From assembly GCA_013139985.1 (NCBI GenBank), contig WSZT01000055.1, positions 1 to 34,000 on the forward strand: a stretch of DNA of 34,000 bases, written 5' to 3'. Both the position numbers and the translations under genes were made by a program. Source of the stretch: Candidatus Methanophagales archaeon (lineage in GTDB: Archaea; Halobacteriota; Syntropharchaeia; Alkanophagales; Methanospirareceae). Numbering within the stretch: position 1 is the stretch's first letter; each line of letters starts with the position of its first letter. The notes beneath the pieces are model-generated. The model was not told where the DNA came from, did not search any database, and was given only the letters and a program-made list of their open reading frames with translations. Positions 15,694-24,471 of this stretch are shown here, in pieces.

Positions 15694-15702
15694 CTATGAA
15701 AG

Positions 15703-15712
15703 CTTTTATATA
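15703..15712 (+). promoter_or_regulatory. TATA box for the coiled-coil gene
   Basis: The element cttttatata lies about 30 bp before the ATG at 15740. The spacing suggests a nearly leaderless transcript, consistent with the absence of a Shine-Dalgarno sequence. Confidence 0.5.
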
Positions 15713-15739
15713 CGATAGTGTAATAGATATAAAACGAGA

Positions 15740-16606
15740 ATGCTAGAGGAGTTGGAAGAGCGGAGAGCGGAAATAACGAAAAAGGCGGATGAGTATAAAG
15801 CGAGAAGGACCGAGTTAAACTCTAAAGCTAGCAAATGGGCTGAGTTAAGGGACGAGTTGAACGGGCGGATAAAAAGCGCGGTCGAGAAGGCAAAGGGGTT
15901 CAAGAAGCAACGAGAGGAATACGAGAAGCTGATAGGGGACGGAAAGGCGAAACGTAGCGAGTTGAATAAAAAAGCGTCCCAGCACTATTCTACTGTAGAG
16001 CAGATGCGGAAGAAAAATGATATGCAGAGCATACAAGCTTTTGAACTGCTTAGGCAGAGAATAGACAAATTAGAATTAAGGCAGCAGGTAGAGGTGCTTA
16101 CCAAGGAAAAAGAGCGGAAGTTAGTGGCGAAGATAACCGAGTTGAAACGGGAATTTGATGGGATGGAGAAGGAACTGGAGAAGGACCAGAAATTGAAGGA
16201 ATTACTGAAAAAGGCGCAAAAGTACCGAAAGGAGTCCGATGAATATCACGAAGATGTAATGAAAAACGTGAAATACTCCCATGAATGTCGTGATAAGATG
16301 GTGAGATGCTTTAAAGAGGCAGATAGAGTAAGGGCAAAAGCAGATGAAGCGCACCAGCGCTTTTTGGAGTCACAAGAGGGGGCAGATGGAGCGCACAGGC
16401 TTTATATCCGGTATCTCCGTGACGTAAAAGACTTTGACCGCGTAATAACAGGTCTGAAGCGGAAAGTAAGTGAAGATTGGGTATTCCGGGGGCGAATAGA
16501 AGCGAAGAAGAAGGCTAAAGATATTTATGAGCGGTTCAGAGACGGTGAAAAGCTAAGTACAGAAGATTTGATGCAGTTGCAAAAATCTGAGATGATGTTC
16601 AAATAA
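15740..16606 (+). CDS. archaeal coiled-coil protein (COG1340-like)
   Basis: The 288-residue protein is almost entirely charged heptad-like helix, with repeated E/K/R-rich segments (ELEERRAEITKKADEYKARR). A less regular, compact C-terminal part (DVKDFDRVITGLKRKVSEDW onward) ends ELNO-free and unremarkable at QKSEMMFK. It has no signal peptide or membrane segment, so it is probably cytoplasmic. It resembles the conserved archaeal uncharacterised coiled-coil family COG1340, sometimes discussed with SMC-like or ribosome-associated roles, but no function can be assigned. It has its own TATA box and a hairpin follows the stop. Confidence 0.8.
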   Translation: MLEELEERRAEITKKADEYKARRTELNSKASKWAELRDELNGRIKSAVEKAKGFKKQREEYEKLIGDGKAKRSELNKKASQHYSTVEQMRKKNDMQSIQAFELLRQRIDKLELRQQVEVLTKEKERKLVAKITELKREFDGMEKELEKDQKLKELLKKAQKYRKESDEYHEDVMKNVKYSHECRDKMVRCFKEADRVRAKADEAHQRFLESQEGADGAHRLYIRYLRDVKDFDRVITGLKRKVSEDWVFRGRIEAKKKAKDIYERFRDGEKLSTEDLMQLQKSEMMFK

Positions 16607-16608
16607 AA

Positions 16609-16640
16609 CCTTTTTTGCTTCGCAAAAAGCTTTACAAAGC
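16609..16640 (+). terminator. hairpins after the coiled-coil gene
   Basis: The sequence cttttttgcttcgcaaaaag forms a tight stem with T-rich and A-rich arms. A second small hairpin, gctttacaaagc, overlaps its end. They sit just after the stop codon at 16606. Confidence 0.4.
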
Positions 16641-16666
16641 ATAAAAATCTTCCCTCCGGTGAAAGG

Positions 16667-17476
16667 TTGCTGGGAAAAGTTTTGTTTGAGGTGGTCGAAA
16701 TCATTGATATACACTGTCATCTTACATTCAAGGAATACGACGCCGATAGGGCGCAGGTAATAGCGGATGCGGAGAAAGTGTTAAGATGTGTAGTGATAAG
16801 TGGAGTAGAGCCAGAAGATTCAACGCATGCGATAGCACTTGCGGCAATGCACGAACACTTCATTTTTGTCACTCTCGGGCTTCATCCAATACACGTATCT
16901 GAGTATACGGACCAGGATATAGAGCGGTACGTGGAATTTATAAGCGAGAACAAGCGAAAAATAGTGGGTATTGGTGAGATCGGGCTTGATTACCACTGGA
17001 TAAGAGACCCGAAGAAGATAAAGAGGACGAAAGAGATATTTGTGGAGTTTCTCGAGCTTGCAAAGGAACTTGATTTACCGGTTGTGCTTCACTTGCGTGG
17101 TACGGGTAGCGAGGCAATAGAAGAAGGTTTGAAGATTGTTTCGGATGAAGACATAAAGAAAGCGGTTTTTCATTGTTTCACTGGTAAACCGCTACTTGCA
17201 GAGCAGATATGCAAAGAAGGCTATTACGTATCGCTGCCAGCGATAATAGCGAGAAGTAAGAGCATGAGGAAAGTGGCGAAGAGAATACCCCTTTCGCTTT
17301 TACTCACCGAGACAGATGCACCTTATCTTTCGCCTGTTGAGGAAGAGAGAAATGTACCACAGAATGTGGAAGTGGTGTATGAGGAGATATCAAGGCAGAG
17401 AAAGAGCGATGTCGAGACGGTGGAAGAGGCGATCGAGAACAATTTTGCGCGGTTGTTTGGAGTTGCGCTGAGGTGA
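16667..17476 (+). CDS. tatD: TatD-family metal-dependent hydrolase
   Basis: TatD proteins are TIM-barrel metallohydrolases with DNase activity, used in DNA repair or RNA quality control. The metal-binding features are visible: IDIHCHL near the N-terminus, the LGLHP loop, IGEIGLDYH, LHLRG, HCFTG and TETDAPYLSP. Length is about 261-269 residues, normal for the family. The track start is TTG 16667. GTG 16691, giving VEIIDIHCH soon after, is equally plausible because the family normally begins just before the HxH motif. The gene stands alone and ends next to tRNA-Arg on the opposite strand. Confidence 0.9.
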   Translation: MLGKVLFEVVEIIDIHCHLTFKEYDADRAQVIADAEKVLRCVVISGVEPEDSTHAIALAAMHEHFIFVTLGLHPIHVSEYTDQDIERYVEFISENKRKIVGIGEIGLDYHWIRDPKKIKRTKEIFVEFLELAKELDLPVVLHLRGTGSEAIEEGLKIVSDEDIKKAVFHCFTGKPLLAEQICKEGYYVSLPAIIARSKSMRKVAKRIPLSLLLTETDAPYLSPVEEERNVPQNVEVVYEEISRQRKSDVETVEEAIENNFARLFGVALR

Positions 17477-17494
17477 ACTATAAGATCACATAGA

Positions 17495-17566
17495 CGTCCC
17501 AGCCGGGAGTCGAACCCGGATTTTGGGCTCCGCAAGCCCAAAGGATATCCATTACCACACTGGGAC
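17495..17566 (-). tRNA. tRNA-Arg (anticodon GCG)
   Basis: On the minus strand the acceptor stem is GTCCCAG/CTGGGAC. The anticodon stem TGGGC/GCCCA encloses TTGCGGA, giving GCG, and the T arm is CCGGGTTCGACTCCCGG. The discriminator is G, there is no intron and CCA is not encoded. Confidence 0.95.
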
Positions 17567-17573
17567 AAAAGAA

Positions 17574-17972
17574 TTAGCCGTCAATAACATTCACACATGC
17601 TTCTCGCTTTCTTGGGCCGTCACATTCAATGAATAGGATACTTTGCCATGTTCCCAGAGCTAAATCACCGCCCTCTATTGGTATTGCCACACTCGAGCCA
17701 AGCACAACAGACCTGAGATGTGAATGTGCATTGTTATCAATTCTATCATGCGCGTATCCTCCTCCTTTAGGGATTAACTCGTTCAGGAACGTTAAAATGT
17801 CACTTTTCAGGCCTGACTCGTTCTCATTTATTGTAATTCCCGTAGTCGTATGTCTTGTAAATATCATACATATTCCGGAATCAACACCTTTTTCTTTAAC
17901 TATCCCCTTTACTTCCCCTGTAATGTCCATGACTTCGCTATTCCCCTTCGTCTGTATTTGGATTCTTTCCAT
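17574..17972 (-). CDS. yjbQ: YjbQ-family (UPF0047) protein
   Basis: The 132-residue protein has the family's conserved FTRHTTTGITINENE, DNNAHSHLRSVVLGSS and GGDLALGTWQSILFIECDGPR blocks. Three conserved histidines likely bind a metal. Bacterial members show weak thiamine-phosphate synthase activity in vivo, but the physiological role in archaea is unknown. It lies 7 bp from tRNA-Arg, also on the minus strand, and is divergent from thrS. The ATG at 17972 is favoured by the start MERIQIQTKG. Confidence 0.93.
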   Translation of the reverse strand: MERIQIQTKGNSEVMDITGEVKGIVKEKGVDSGICMIFTRHTTTGITINENESGLKSDILTFLNELIPKGGGYAHDRIDNNAHSHLRSVVLGSSVAIPIEGGDLALGTWQSILFIECDGPRKREACVNVIDG

Positions 17973-18016
17973 GCCATTTAAGATAATGAGATATTAACAT
18001 AAATGGTAAAAAAAAA

Positions 18017-19897
18017 TTGCAACTGCTGTTCATACATTCGGATTATATAGAATACGAAGCGAAGGCAAAGACGAGGGCTGCCGAAGAGCTAGAAGAATCG
18101 AGTAAGAAAGAGCGGATAGAAGAAGCATTAGTCGCTTTCATTGCGGTGGAACGAGAGGATGAGCAGAATGTAAACTATGTCATAGAGAAAGCATCCGAAG
18201 AAACTATTTCTATTTTCAACAAGGTCAATGCGGAAAGAATAGTTTTATATCCCTATGCACACTTAAGCTCTGAACTAGCTTCACCTGATAGGAGTATAGA
18301 AATATTGCGAGGGCTAGAAGCTGATTTGGTTTCACGGGGTGTAGAAGTAAAGAGAGCACCATTTGGTTGGTATAAATCGTTCACAGTGCGATGTAAAGGG
18401 CACCCGTTATCCGAGTTATCACGGAAAATAAAGGTTCATGAAGGCGTGGAGGAAGAGAAGTCAAAGGCGTTAGAAGCGGAAGAAAAAGCGGAATCTCATT
18501 TCTTCTTTATGGATGTGGATGGGAACTTGACGTCTGATTTTGAATTTGAAGAAGTGTCGAATTTGAAGAAATTCTTCGTCTATGAAAGCGAGAAGAGAAG
18601 AGAAGTGGACAAGATACCACCGCATGTGGAACTCATGAAGCGGTTAGAAATTGCAGATTACGAACCCGCTTCGGACCCCGGGAATATGCGGTTTTATCCT
18701 AAGGGGAAGTTAATAAAGGGACTATTAGAAGATTATGTCAGGAAGTCAGTGTCAGAATACGGCGCTGTTGAAGTAGAGACGCCGATAATGTATAGTACGA
18801 GGCATCCAGCGCTGAAAGATTACCTCGAGCGGTTTCCTGCAAGGCAATATTCGATGGTTGGGAAAGGCGGCAAACCGGACTTATTCTTACGCTTTTCCGC
18901 TTGTTTCGGCCAGTTCCTCATGTGTAAAGATATGAGCATATCGTATAAGAATCTACCGTTGAAGATTTTTGAACTCGCACCTTCCTTTAGAAAGGAAAAG
19001 CGGGGAGAGCTTGTTGGCCTTCGGCGCTTGAGAAAATTCACGATGCCCGACATGCATACATTATGCAGAGACATGAATGAGGCATTGGATGAGTTTAAGA
19101 AACAGTACGAGTTCTGTATCCGAGTTCTTGAGGGTATAGGATTCTCAACGAGCGATTATGAAGTTGCAATAAGATTCACAAAGGAGTTCTACAATACGAA
19201 TAAGGGTTTTATAGAAGATTTAGTCCAAATAGCGGGAAAGCCAGTACTGATAGAGTGCTGGGACCAGCGCTTTTTCTATTTCGTGCTCAAATTCGAGTTT
19301 AACTTTGTGGATGCATTAGGAAAAGCATCGGCTCTGTCCACCGTCCAGATAGACGTGGAGAATGCAGAACGGTATGATATAACGTATATAGATACAAATG
19401 GCGAGAAAAAGAGACCTATCATACTCCACTGTTCTCCAAGCGGAGCAATTGAGCGATGTATATATGCGTTATTAGAGAAGGCATATTTGGATAAAGAAGG
19501 CGGAGTTCTGCCTATGCTGCCTCTTTGGCTCTCGCCTACACAATTGAGAATACTTCCTGTAGCAGAAAGGCACCTGGAATACATAGATAGTATTCTGCCA
19601 GTACTGAACGGGATAAGGGTGGATGTGGACGACCGGGAAGAGACAGTGTCGAAGAAGATAAGGGATGCGGGTCGTGAATGGATACCCTATGTTGCGGTGG
19701 TAGGTGATAAGGAAGTGGAGAATAAGACGTTGAGTGTTACGATAAGGGAAGAATCGAGCAAAAAAAAGAAAAAGGTGGCGGAAATGAGCGTTTCTGCGCT
19801 TAGAAAGCGGATTGAAGAGGGTTTAAAGGCTAAAAAAAACATTGAATCTACACTTTCTTACGGGCTGTCGGAGCGAGTGAAATTTGCGGGTGGGTGA
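18017..19897 (+). CDS. thrS: threonyl-tRNA synthetase, archaeal type
   Basis: ThrRS charges tRNA-Thr and hydrolyses mischarged Ser-tRNA-Thr. The 626-residue protein begins with the archaeal editing domain (about 1-145, D-aminoacyl-tRNA-deacylase-like). This contains YPYAHLSS and GWYKSFTVRCKGHPL, whose lysine corresponds to a catalytic editing lysine. The class II core (about 215-500) has motif 2 FRKEKRGELVGLRRLRKF and motif 3 near HCSPSGAIERCIYALLE. The zinc ligands are C in FSACFGQ, H in PDMHTLC and H in ILHCSP. The anticodon-binding domain ends the protein. The start is TTG at 18017, because the family begins MQLLxIHSDYIEYE and no in-frame ATG is available. The preceding run of nine A and the lack of a Shine-Dalgarno sequence suggest a leaderless or weakly initiated message. 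Confidence 0.95.
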   Translation: MQLLFIHSDYIEYEAKAKTRAAEELEESSKKERIEEALVAFIAVEREDEQNVNYVIEKASEETISIFNKVNAERIVLYPYAHLSSELASPDRSIEILRGLEADLVSRGVEVKRAPFGWYKSFTVRCKGHPLSELSRKIKVHEGVEEEKSKALEAEEKAESHFFFMDVDGNLTSDFEFEEVSNLKKFFVYESEKRREVDKIPPHVELMKRLEIADYEPASDPGNMRFYPKGKLIKGLLEDYVRKSVSEYGAVEVETPIMYSTRHPALKDYLERFPARQYSMVGKGGKPDLFLRFSACFGQFLMCKDMSISYKNLPLKIFELAPSFRKEKRGELVGLRRLRKFTMPDMHTLCRDMNEALDEFKKQYEFCIRVLEGIGFSTSDYEVAIRFTKEFYNTNKGFIEDLVQIAGKPVLIECWDQRFFYFVLKFEFNFVDALGKASALSTVQIDVENAERYDITYIDTNGEKKRPIILHCSPSGAIERCIYALLEKAYLDKEGGVLPMLPLWLSPTQLRILPVAERHLEYIDSILPVLNGIRVDVDDREETVSKKIRDAGREWIPYVAVVGDKEVENKTLSVTIREESSKKKKKVAEMSVSALRKRIEEGLKAKKNIESTLSYGLSERVKFAGG

Positions 19898-20116
19898 AGA
19901 AGGTTAAATGTGACTTCACCCAGACCTACATCGAAACTCATATATTCATCCTTCTCTATTTCAATGCAACTGCTAATATTACTCCACTATAGGTCAAACC
20001 AACGTCCTCAGACCTAGTTGACATATTTGACACCTTTGGAATCAAAAAAGGAAGTGATTTTAATAAACTTTTTTGTTGCCAGAGCGATTTTCGCATCGGC
20101 ATTCACTCATTATGAC
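19898..20116. other. interval between convergent genes
   Basis: I see no gene, tRNA or clear repeat in this AT-rich stretch between thrS and the convergent secreted-protein gene. A short T-rich patch (aaacttttttg) near 20070 could help terminate transcription. Confidence 0.5.
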
Positions 20117-21055
20117 TCATTTCCTATACCAGAAGAGGCATACTGCGATTATTATACCGATTATAGCGAACAAAAATTCGGAGCCTGGTATTAATGGTGT
20201 TGGTGAAACTGCCAGAGATGGCGTAGGTGATGGTTCAGGCGTTGATGATGGTATCGTCAGAATAGGTGTAACTGTAGGGGTGACTGTTGGTATGGGGGTG
20301 GCAGTCGGTGTTAAATGAGGAACCGCAATCTCATTTTCTTTTTTGGGTGATGGTGTAGGGGAAGGTTCATAATATGATCCACCTCTTTTAACCTCTTTTT
20401 TTTCACTCACCGCATCCAAGCCACATGCATGCGCTGATTCGGTCTTTACCTGGAACGTGTAATCGCCTATCTTCCATCCGGTGGTTTTGAGACCGTCAGT
20501 GCCATATTTCTTCAATTCTGACACTGATATGTCTGTAAATTGTTGGTTGTTCAGCATATCATATTTTATTTGGCCATCTGGACCCTTTATGATGAGATCA
20601 ACTATGTCCTCATCGAACAGGTTTATTCCCGCGGTATCCACTCTAAGCTCTGTTCCCACAGCGATAAACGATACCGCTGTTGTGCCTACTTTAAGCTCTA
20701 ATGGTATATTCACAGTCTCGAGAGAAAGCTGAGCATCTGCATTCTTTGCCGTTGAGTTATAGTTCACATAATACGCGCCGGACATTGGCCAATTAACGTT
20801 GTAAATACGGTTATTGCCGTCTGCTGAATATGTATTCACTATATCGCCACCTACTAACCGGTATACTACTGGCAGTACGGAGAACCCCTCGAATTCTAAA
20901 TTCTGTCCGATTAACACTTTTTGTGGTGTTTGTTGTACAACTATATGGTTATAATTATCGCCCCTACTCGCAGCATAACTCATCGGCGCTGCAAAGACAA
21001 AAACGAACATAATCGCTGCTATTACAATCACTTTGCCTTTTGTCACGGTCTTCAT
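20117..21055 (-). CDS. secreted surface protein with PGF-CTERM-like tail
   Basis: The 312-residue product has a signal peptide (residues 1-29: KGKVIVIAAIMFVFVFAAPMSYAA). An extracellular region of about 200 residues follows, with beta-rich character resembling methanogen DUF3821-type surface domains. Next come a Thr/Pro-rich spacer of about 65 residues (TPTATPIPTVTPTVTP) and a C-terminal tripartite tail: PGSEF, a hydrophobic helix (LFAIIGIIIAVCLFW) and basic YRK. This architecture matches archaeosortase substrates (PGF-CTERM). The motif reads PGSEF rather than PGF, so processing is uncertain. A Thr-rich stretch would be heavily O-glycosylated. The domain assignment is weak but the surface location is strongly supported. 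Confidence 0.75.
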   Translation of the reverse strand: MKTVTKGKVIVIAAIMFVFVFAAPMSYAASRGDNYNHIVVQQTPQKVLIGQNLEFEGFSVLPVVYRLVGGDIVNTYSADGNNRIYNVNWPMSGAYYVNYNSTAKNADAQLSLETVNIPLELKVGTTAVSFIAVGTELRVDTAGINLFDEDIVDLIIKGPDGQIKYDMLNNQQFTDISVSELKKYGTDGLKTTGWKIGDYTFQVKTESAHACGLDAVSEKKEVKRGGSYYEPSPTPSPKKENEIAVPHLTPTATPIPTVTPTVTPILTIPSSTPEPSPTPSLAVSPTPLIPGSEFLFAIIGIIIAVCLFWYRK

Positions 21056-21105
21056 CTTTTTGATTGTATAATAACGTATAACTTCTACCTATAAATTTAA
21101 TTTAG

Positions 21106-21161
21106 GACGCAGATTTACACGGATTTACACTGATTTAATTTCTTCTGCGTTAATCTGTGTC
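21106..21161. repeat. imperfect palindrome (gacgcagatt / aatctgtgtc type)
   Basis: The arms gacgcagatttacacgga and tctgcgttaatctgtgtc pair across a short loop. The family resembles the cacgagattacacagatt palindromes at 102-223 and 3295-3354. It sits between the divergent starts of the surface protein and the aconitase X gene, so it may affect either promoter or may simply be a dispersed repeat. Confidence 0.6.
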
Positions 21162-21209
21162 AATAATTTATTTTTATAGGGAGGAGCATCTAAAGCAGAT
21201 AGTAAATAC

Positions 21210-22370
21210 ATGCACCTGACAAAAGAGGAAGAGCGGATATACGAAGGAGAAGAAGGCTGGACGAAGAAGAAAGCGATGGAGATACTGGTAGCAATCGGAG
21301 ATATAAACAACGCTTCTGAGCTGATCCCAATAGCAAGCGCACACATGTCTGGTGTATCGTACAAGACCATAGGAGACGCATTTGAATTCATAAACCGTCT
21401 CGAAGGCACGGTAAAAGTAAAAAGCACCTTGAACCCGATGGGCATGGATAGGGAACTGTGGTCGGAGATGAACATCACAAAAGAGTTCGCAGATAAGCAA
21501 ACTGCGGTATTCACAGCGTATAAAAATCTGGGCATCGCTCCCGAGTGTACATGTATTCCCTATCTACTGGAAGGCGGGGCGCCCCAAAAAGGTGTGCATA
21601 TCGCATGGTCGGAATCATCAGCCGTTTTATATGCTAACTCGGTCATCGGTGCCAGAACGAATATGGAAGGTGCACCTTCAGCTCTTGCCGCTGCACTTAT
21701 AGGAAAGACACCTTTTTATGGGCTTCACCAAACAGAGAACCGAGCGCCCGAGATACGCATCTGTGCGAGTTGTGACCTTGCAGATGCAGACTATAGCGCA
21801 CTCGGATTTTTAATTGGCGAACTCGTAGGCAATAGGATACCGCTAATAGAACTTCCATCTATACCAAGTAAAGACGAACTGAAGCATTTATCCGCTGCAA
21901 TAGGTGCAACCGGGTCCGTAGGACTGTATCATATAAGAGGACTAACACCTGAAGCATGGGACATACCCTCTGAAAAAATAGGTGTAGATGAAGGCGATGT
22001 GACTAAATGTTATGCAGGAGCAGAGGAAGCCGATGTAATCGCGATTGGATGCCCTCATTGCTCTTCTCTTGAACTCCAGCAGATACACAAGCTACTGCGG
22101 GTTGAGGGCAAAGGAAGGAAAGTGAAAAAAGATTTTTTTATATTTACCGCGAGAGCGATAAAGCAGCGCATGCAAGAACTGGTGATACGGATAGAGGATT
22201 ATGGCGTTAAGGTAATTTGCGATACATGTTTCGTGGTCTCACCTGCATTTGAGCAGTATAAGCACGTATTGACAAACTCAGGTAAAATGATGAGATACGT
22301 GCCTCTTCTCTCCGTAGGAGCGGAAGTGAGATTGTGCAAGACCGAAGAGTGTGTTAGAGCGGCATTTTAA
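21210..22370 (+). CDS. phosphomevalonate dehydratase large subunit (aconitase X)
   Basis: In archaea the aconitase X pair dehydrates mevalonate 5-phosphate to trans-anhydromevalonate 5-phosphate, a step of the modified mevalonate route to isoprenoid lipids. This 386-residue large subunit has the family start LTKEEERIYEGEEGW and ASAHMSGVSYKTIGDAFEF. It also has cysteines suited to a [4Fe-4S] cluster (PECTCIPYL at about 113-115, GCPHCSS, and CDTCFVVSP near the C-terminus) and the block WSESSAVLYANSVIGARTN. The small swivelling subunit (DUF126) is not adjacent and must be elsewhere. A TATA-like tttttatagg lies about 35 bp upstream. The assignment as phosphomevalonate dehydratase rather than another aconitase X activity (such as hydroxyproline-type) rests on archaeal context. 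Confidence 0.88.
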   Translation: MHLTKEEERIYEGEEGWTKKKAMEILVAIGDINNASELIPIASAHMSGVSYKTIGDAFEFINRLEGTVKVKSTLNPMGMDRELWSEMNITKEFADKQTAVFTAYKNLGIAPECTCIPYLLEGGAPQKGVHIAWSESSAVLYANSVIGARTNMEGAPSALAAALIGKTPFYGLHQTENRAPEIRICASCDLADADYSALGFLIGELVGNRIPLIELPSIPSKDELKHLSAAIGATGSVGLYHIRGLTPEAWDIPSEKIGVDEGDVTKCYAGAEEADVIAIGCPHCSSLELQQIHKLLRVEGKGRKVKKDFFIFTARAIKQRMQELVIRIEDYGVKVICDTCFVVSPAFEQYKHVLTNSGKMMRYVPLLSVGAEVRLCKTEECVRAAF

Positions 22371-22383
22371 AATCTGAGAGTGA

Positions 22384-22392
22384 TTTATATAA
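22384..22392 (+). promoter_or_regulatory. TATA box of the ribosomal protein operon
   Basis: The element tttatataa lies about 50 bp before the L3 ATG. It predicts a start near 22410 and a leader of about 28 nt. Confidence 0.55.
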
Positions 22393-22437
22393 TCCTATAT
22401 TCATTCTAACTTTAACTAACTTCAGTACAGAGATAAG

Positions 22438-23382
22438 ATGGCAAAAAGACACAGACCAAGGAGAGGGTCGCTTGCCTTTACACCAAGGAAGCGAGCAAGA
22501 AGTGAGATTTGTAGGATAAAGAGAGAGACGATAGTCGATGGTGGGAATATACAGGGCTTTGCCGGTTATAAAGCCGGGATGACCCACATTATTCTGACCG
22601 ATAACGCCAGCCATAGCATGACAAAGGGGATGGAAATAGCTATTCCCGTGACAGTAATAGAGACGCCGCCTATGCGGGTAGAAGGATTCCGACTTTATAA
22701 GACCACTCACTACGGTAAGCAGACGGTAACGGAGGCATATGACGACCTTAGTAAAATAGAAGAACTAATCAAGAGTAATAGTACGGGACTTGAGTTGCGT
22801 ATGATTTCTTCCACACTGCCCAAAGCAGTGAATGGCGTGCCGAAGAAGAAGAAGGAAGTGATGGAGACACAGATGGGCGGCGAGCTAGGGAAAGACCTCG
22901 AATACGCAAAAGAAATGCTAGGGAAGGATATAAGTGCGAAGGATGTATTTAACGAAGGTGATTTTGTGGATGCCACTGCAGTAACCAAGGGTAAGGGCAC
23001 ACAGGGGCCCGTAAAAAGGTGGGGAATTACCATTCAGAACGCAAAGGCGCGAAGATCGGGAAAAGGCCGTCATGTTGGTGCTATCGGCGCTTGGACGCCT
23101 CGTAGGGTGAGGTGGCGAGTACCCCAGCTTGGACAGACAGGGTATCAGCAGCGGACAGAGTATAACAAGCGGATAGTGAAAATAGGCGAAAATGGTGAAG
23201 AGATAACGCCAAAAGGGGGTTTCCTGAATTATGGTATCGTGAGAAATGATTATGTTCTATTAAAGGGCAGCGTTCCAGGACCTAAAAAGAGACTGGTGCG
23301 ACTTTCTCGAGCTATTAGAGCCCCTCCTAAATTGGATGCGCCAGACATAGTATATATAAGCAAGGAGTCACAACAAGGGTGA
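22438..23382 (+). CDS. rpl3: 50S ribosomal protein uL3
   Basis: uL3 is one of the first large-subunit assembly proteins and reaches towards the peptidyl-transferase centre. The 314-residue protein has the basic start [24 protein letters not shown], the central [14 protein letters not shown] and the tip [10 protein letters not shown]. Length is typical for archaea. It is the first gene of the cluster, as usual in archaeal S10-type operons where S10 lies elsewhere. Confidence 0.97.
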   Translation: MAKRHRPRRGSLAFTPRKRARSEICRIKRETIVDGGNIQGFAGYKAGMTHIILTDNASHSMTKGMEIAIPVTVIETPPMRVEGFRLYKTTHYGKQTVTEAYDDLSKIEELIKSNSTGLELRMISSTLPKAVNGVPKKKKEVMETQMGGELGKDLEYAKEMLGKDISAKDVFNEGDFVDATAVTKGKGTQGPVKRWGITIQNAKARRSGKGRHVGAIGAWTPRRVRWRVPQLGQTGYQQRTEYNKRIVKIGENGEEITPKGGFLNYGIVRNDYVLLKGSVPGPKKRLVRLSRAIRAPPKLDAPDIVYISKESQQG

Positions 23383-23398
23383 TAAGAAGACGAGAGAA

Positions 23399-24205
23399 AT
23401 GAAAGAAGAACTAAAGGGGAAAGTGGTAGACTTATCAGGTAACTTTGTGAGGGAGATAACACTTCCACCGGTATTCATGGAAGAATACAGACCTGACTTG
23501 ATAAAGAACGCAGTGCTGGCAATGCAATCAAACAGGCTGCAGCCAAAGGGTACAGACCTTTTAGCAGGGCGAAAAACATCTGCAGAGAACTGGGGTCCTG
23601 GCAGAGCCGTTGCCCGAGTCCCACGCATAAAAAATGGGCGGAGAGCGGCAAAGGTGCCACAAGCGGTTGGCGGTAGAAGGGCACATCCGCCAAAAGTTGA
23701 GAAGATCCTGAAGAGGAGAATAAACAGAAAGGAACGGCGGAAAGCGATAAGATCTGCTATAGCAGCCGCTATAAATCCTGAACTCGTAAGAGATCGTGGT
23801 CATATGTTTAATACGGACGTAGAACTGCCGATAGTCGTGGAGGATTCGTTTGCAAGCCTTGAAAAGACCTCGGAAGTAACGGGATTTTTAAAATCCGTAG
23901 GCGTGTGGGCTGACTTACTGCGTGCAAAAGGCCGTAAAATACGGGCAGGTAGAGGGAAGATGCGGGGGAGAAGGTATAAGACCAAAAAGAGCATTTTAAT
24001 TGTCATCTCTGGTGATGAAGGAACAGTAGAGTCCGAGCATCCATCTAGAGATAGACGAATATTGAAAGGCGCGGAAAATTTACCGGGTGTGGATATATCA
24101 TACGTGTCAAAGCTAAATGCTGAATTGTTTGCTCCGGGAACGCATCCGGGCAGATTGACCATCTGGACAGAATCTTCCATAAATAAGCTTGCCGCAATGG
24201 AGTGA
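23399..24205 (+). CDS. rpl4: 50S ribosomal protein uL4
   Basis: uL4 lines the nascent-peptide exit tunnel. The 268-residue protein has [15 protein letters not shown], the tunnel-loop region [23 protein letters not shown] and the C-terminal [16 protein letters not shown] typical of archaeal L4e. It follows uL3 by 16 bp in the same operon. Confidence 0.97.
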   Translation: MKEELKGKVVDLSGNFVREITLPPVFMEEYRPDLIKNAVLAMQSNRLQPKGTDLLAGRKTSAENWGPGRAVARVPRIKNGRRAAKVPQAVGGRRAHPPKVEKILKRRINRKERRKAIRSAIAAAINPELVRDRGHMFNTDVELPIVVEDSFASLEKTSEVTGFLKSVGVWADLLRAKGRKIRAGRGKMRGRRYKTKKSILIVISGDEGTVESEHPSRDRRILKGAENLPGVDISYVSKLNAELFAPGTHPGRLTIWTESSINKLAAME

Positions 24206-24211
24206 TAAGAA

Positions 24212-24460
24212 ATGGTGCTAAAACATGTGCTTCCAAGTGAAAAAGCAACTTTGATGATAGATTCGGAGAATAAGCTCCCGTTTATTGTGGATTTACGGGC
24301 TAATAGGGCAGAGATAAAGCGAGAAGTGGAAATAGTATTTGAGACACAGGTGAAAAGCGTGAGGACATTGATATCATCTAAAGGAAAGAAGAAAGCGATA
24401 ATAGAATTTGAGTATGAAGGCAAGGCGAAAGAAGTAGGTACTTCACTGGGTATATTATAA
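24212..24460 (+). CDS. rpl23: 50S ribosomal protein uL23
   Basis: uL23 sits at the exit of the peptide tunnel and is part of the docking site for SRP. The 82-residue protein has HVLPSEKATLMIDSENKL, FIVDLRANRAEIKREVEIVF and VRTLISSKGKKKAII, standard for archaeal L23. It begins 6 bp after uL4. Confidence 0.96.
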   Translation: MVLKHVLPSEKATLMIDSENKLPFIVDLRANRAEIKREVEIVFETQVKSVRTLISSKGKKKAIIEFEYEGKAKEVGTSLGIL

Positions 24461-24471
24461 TAATAAGAAAA

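Noticed and set aside
20073-20318. 81-codon plus-strand ORF with GVGDGVGDG-like repeats
   Set aside because: It is the antisense shadow of the Thr/Pro-rich linker of the surface protein on the minus strand.
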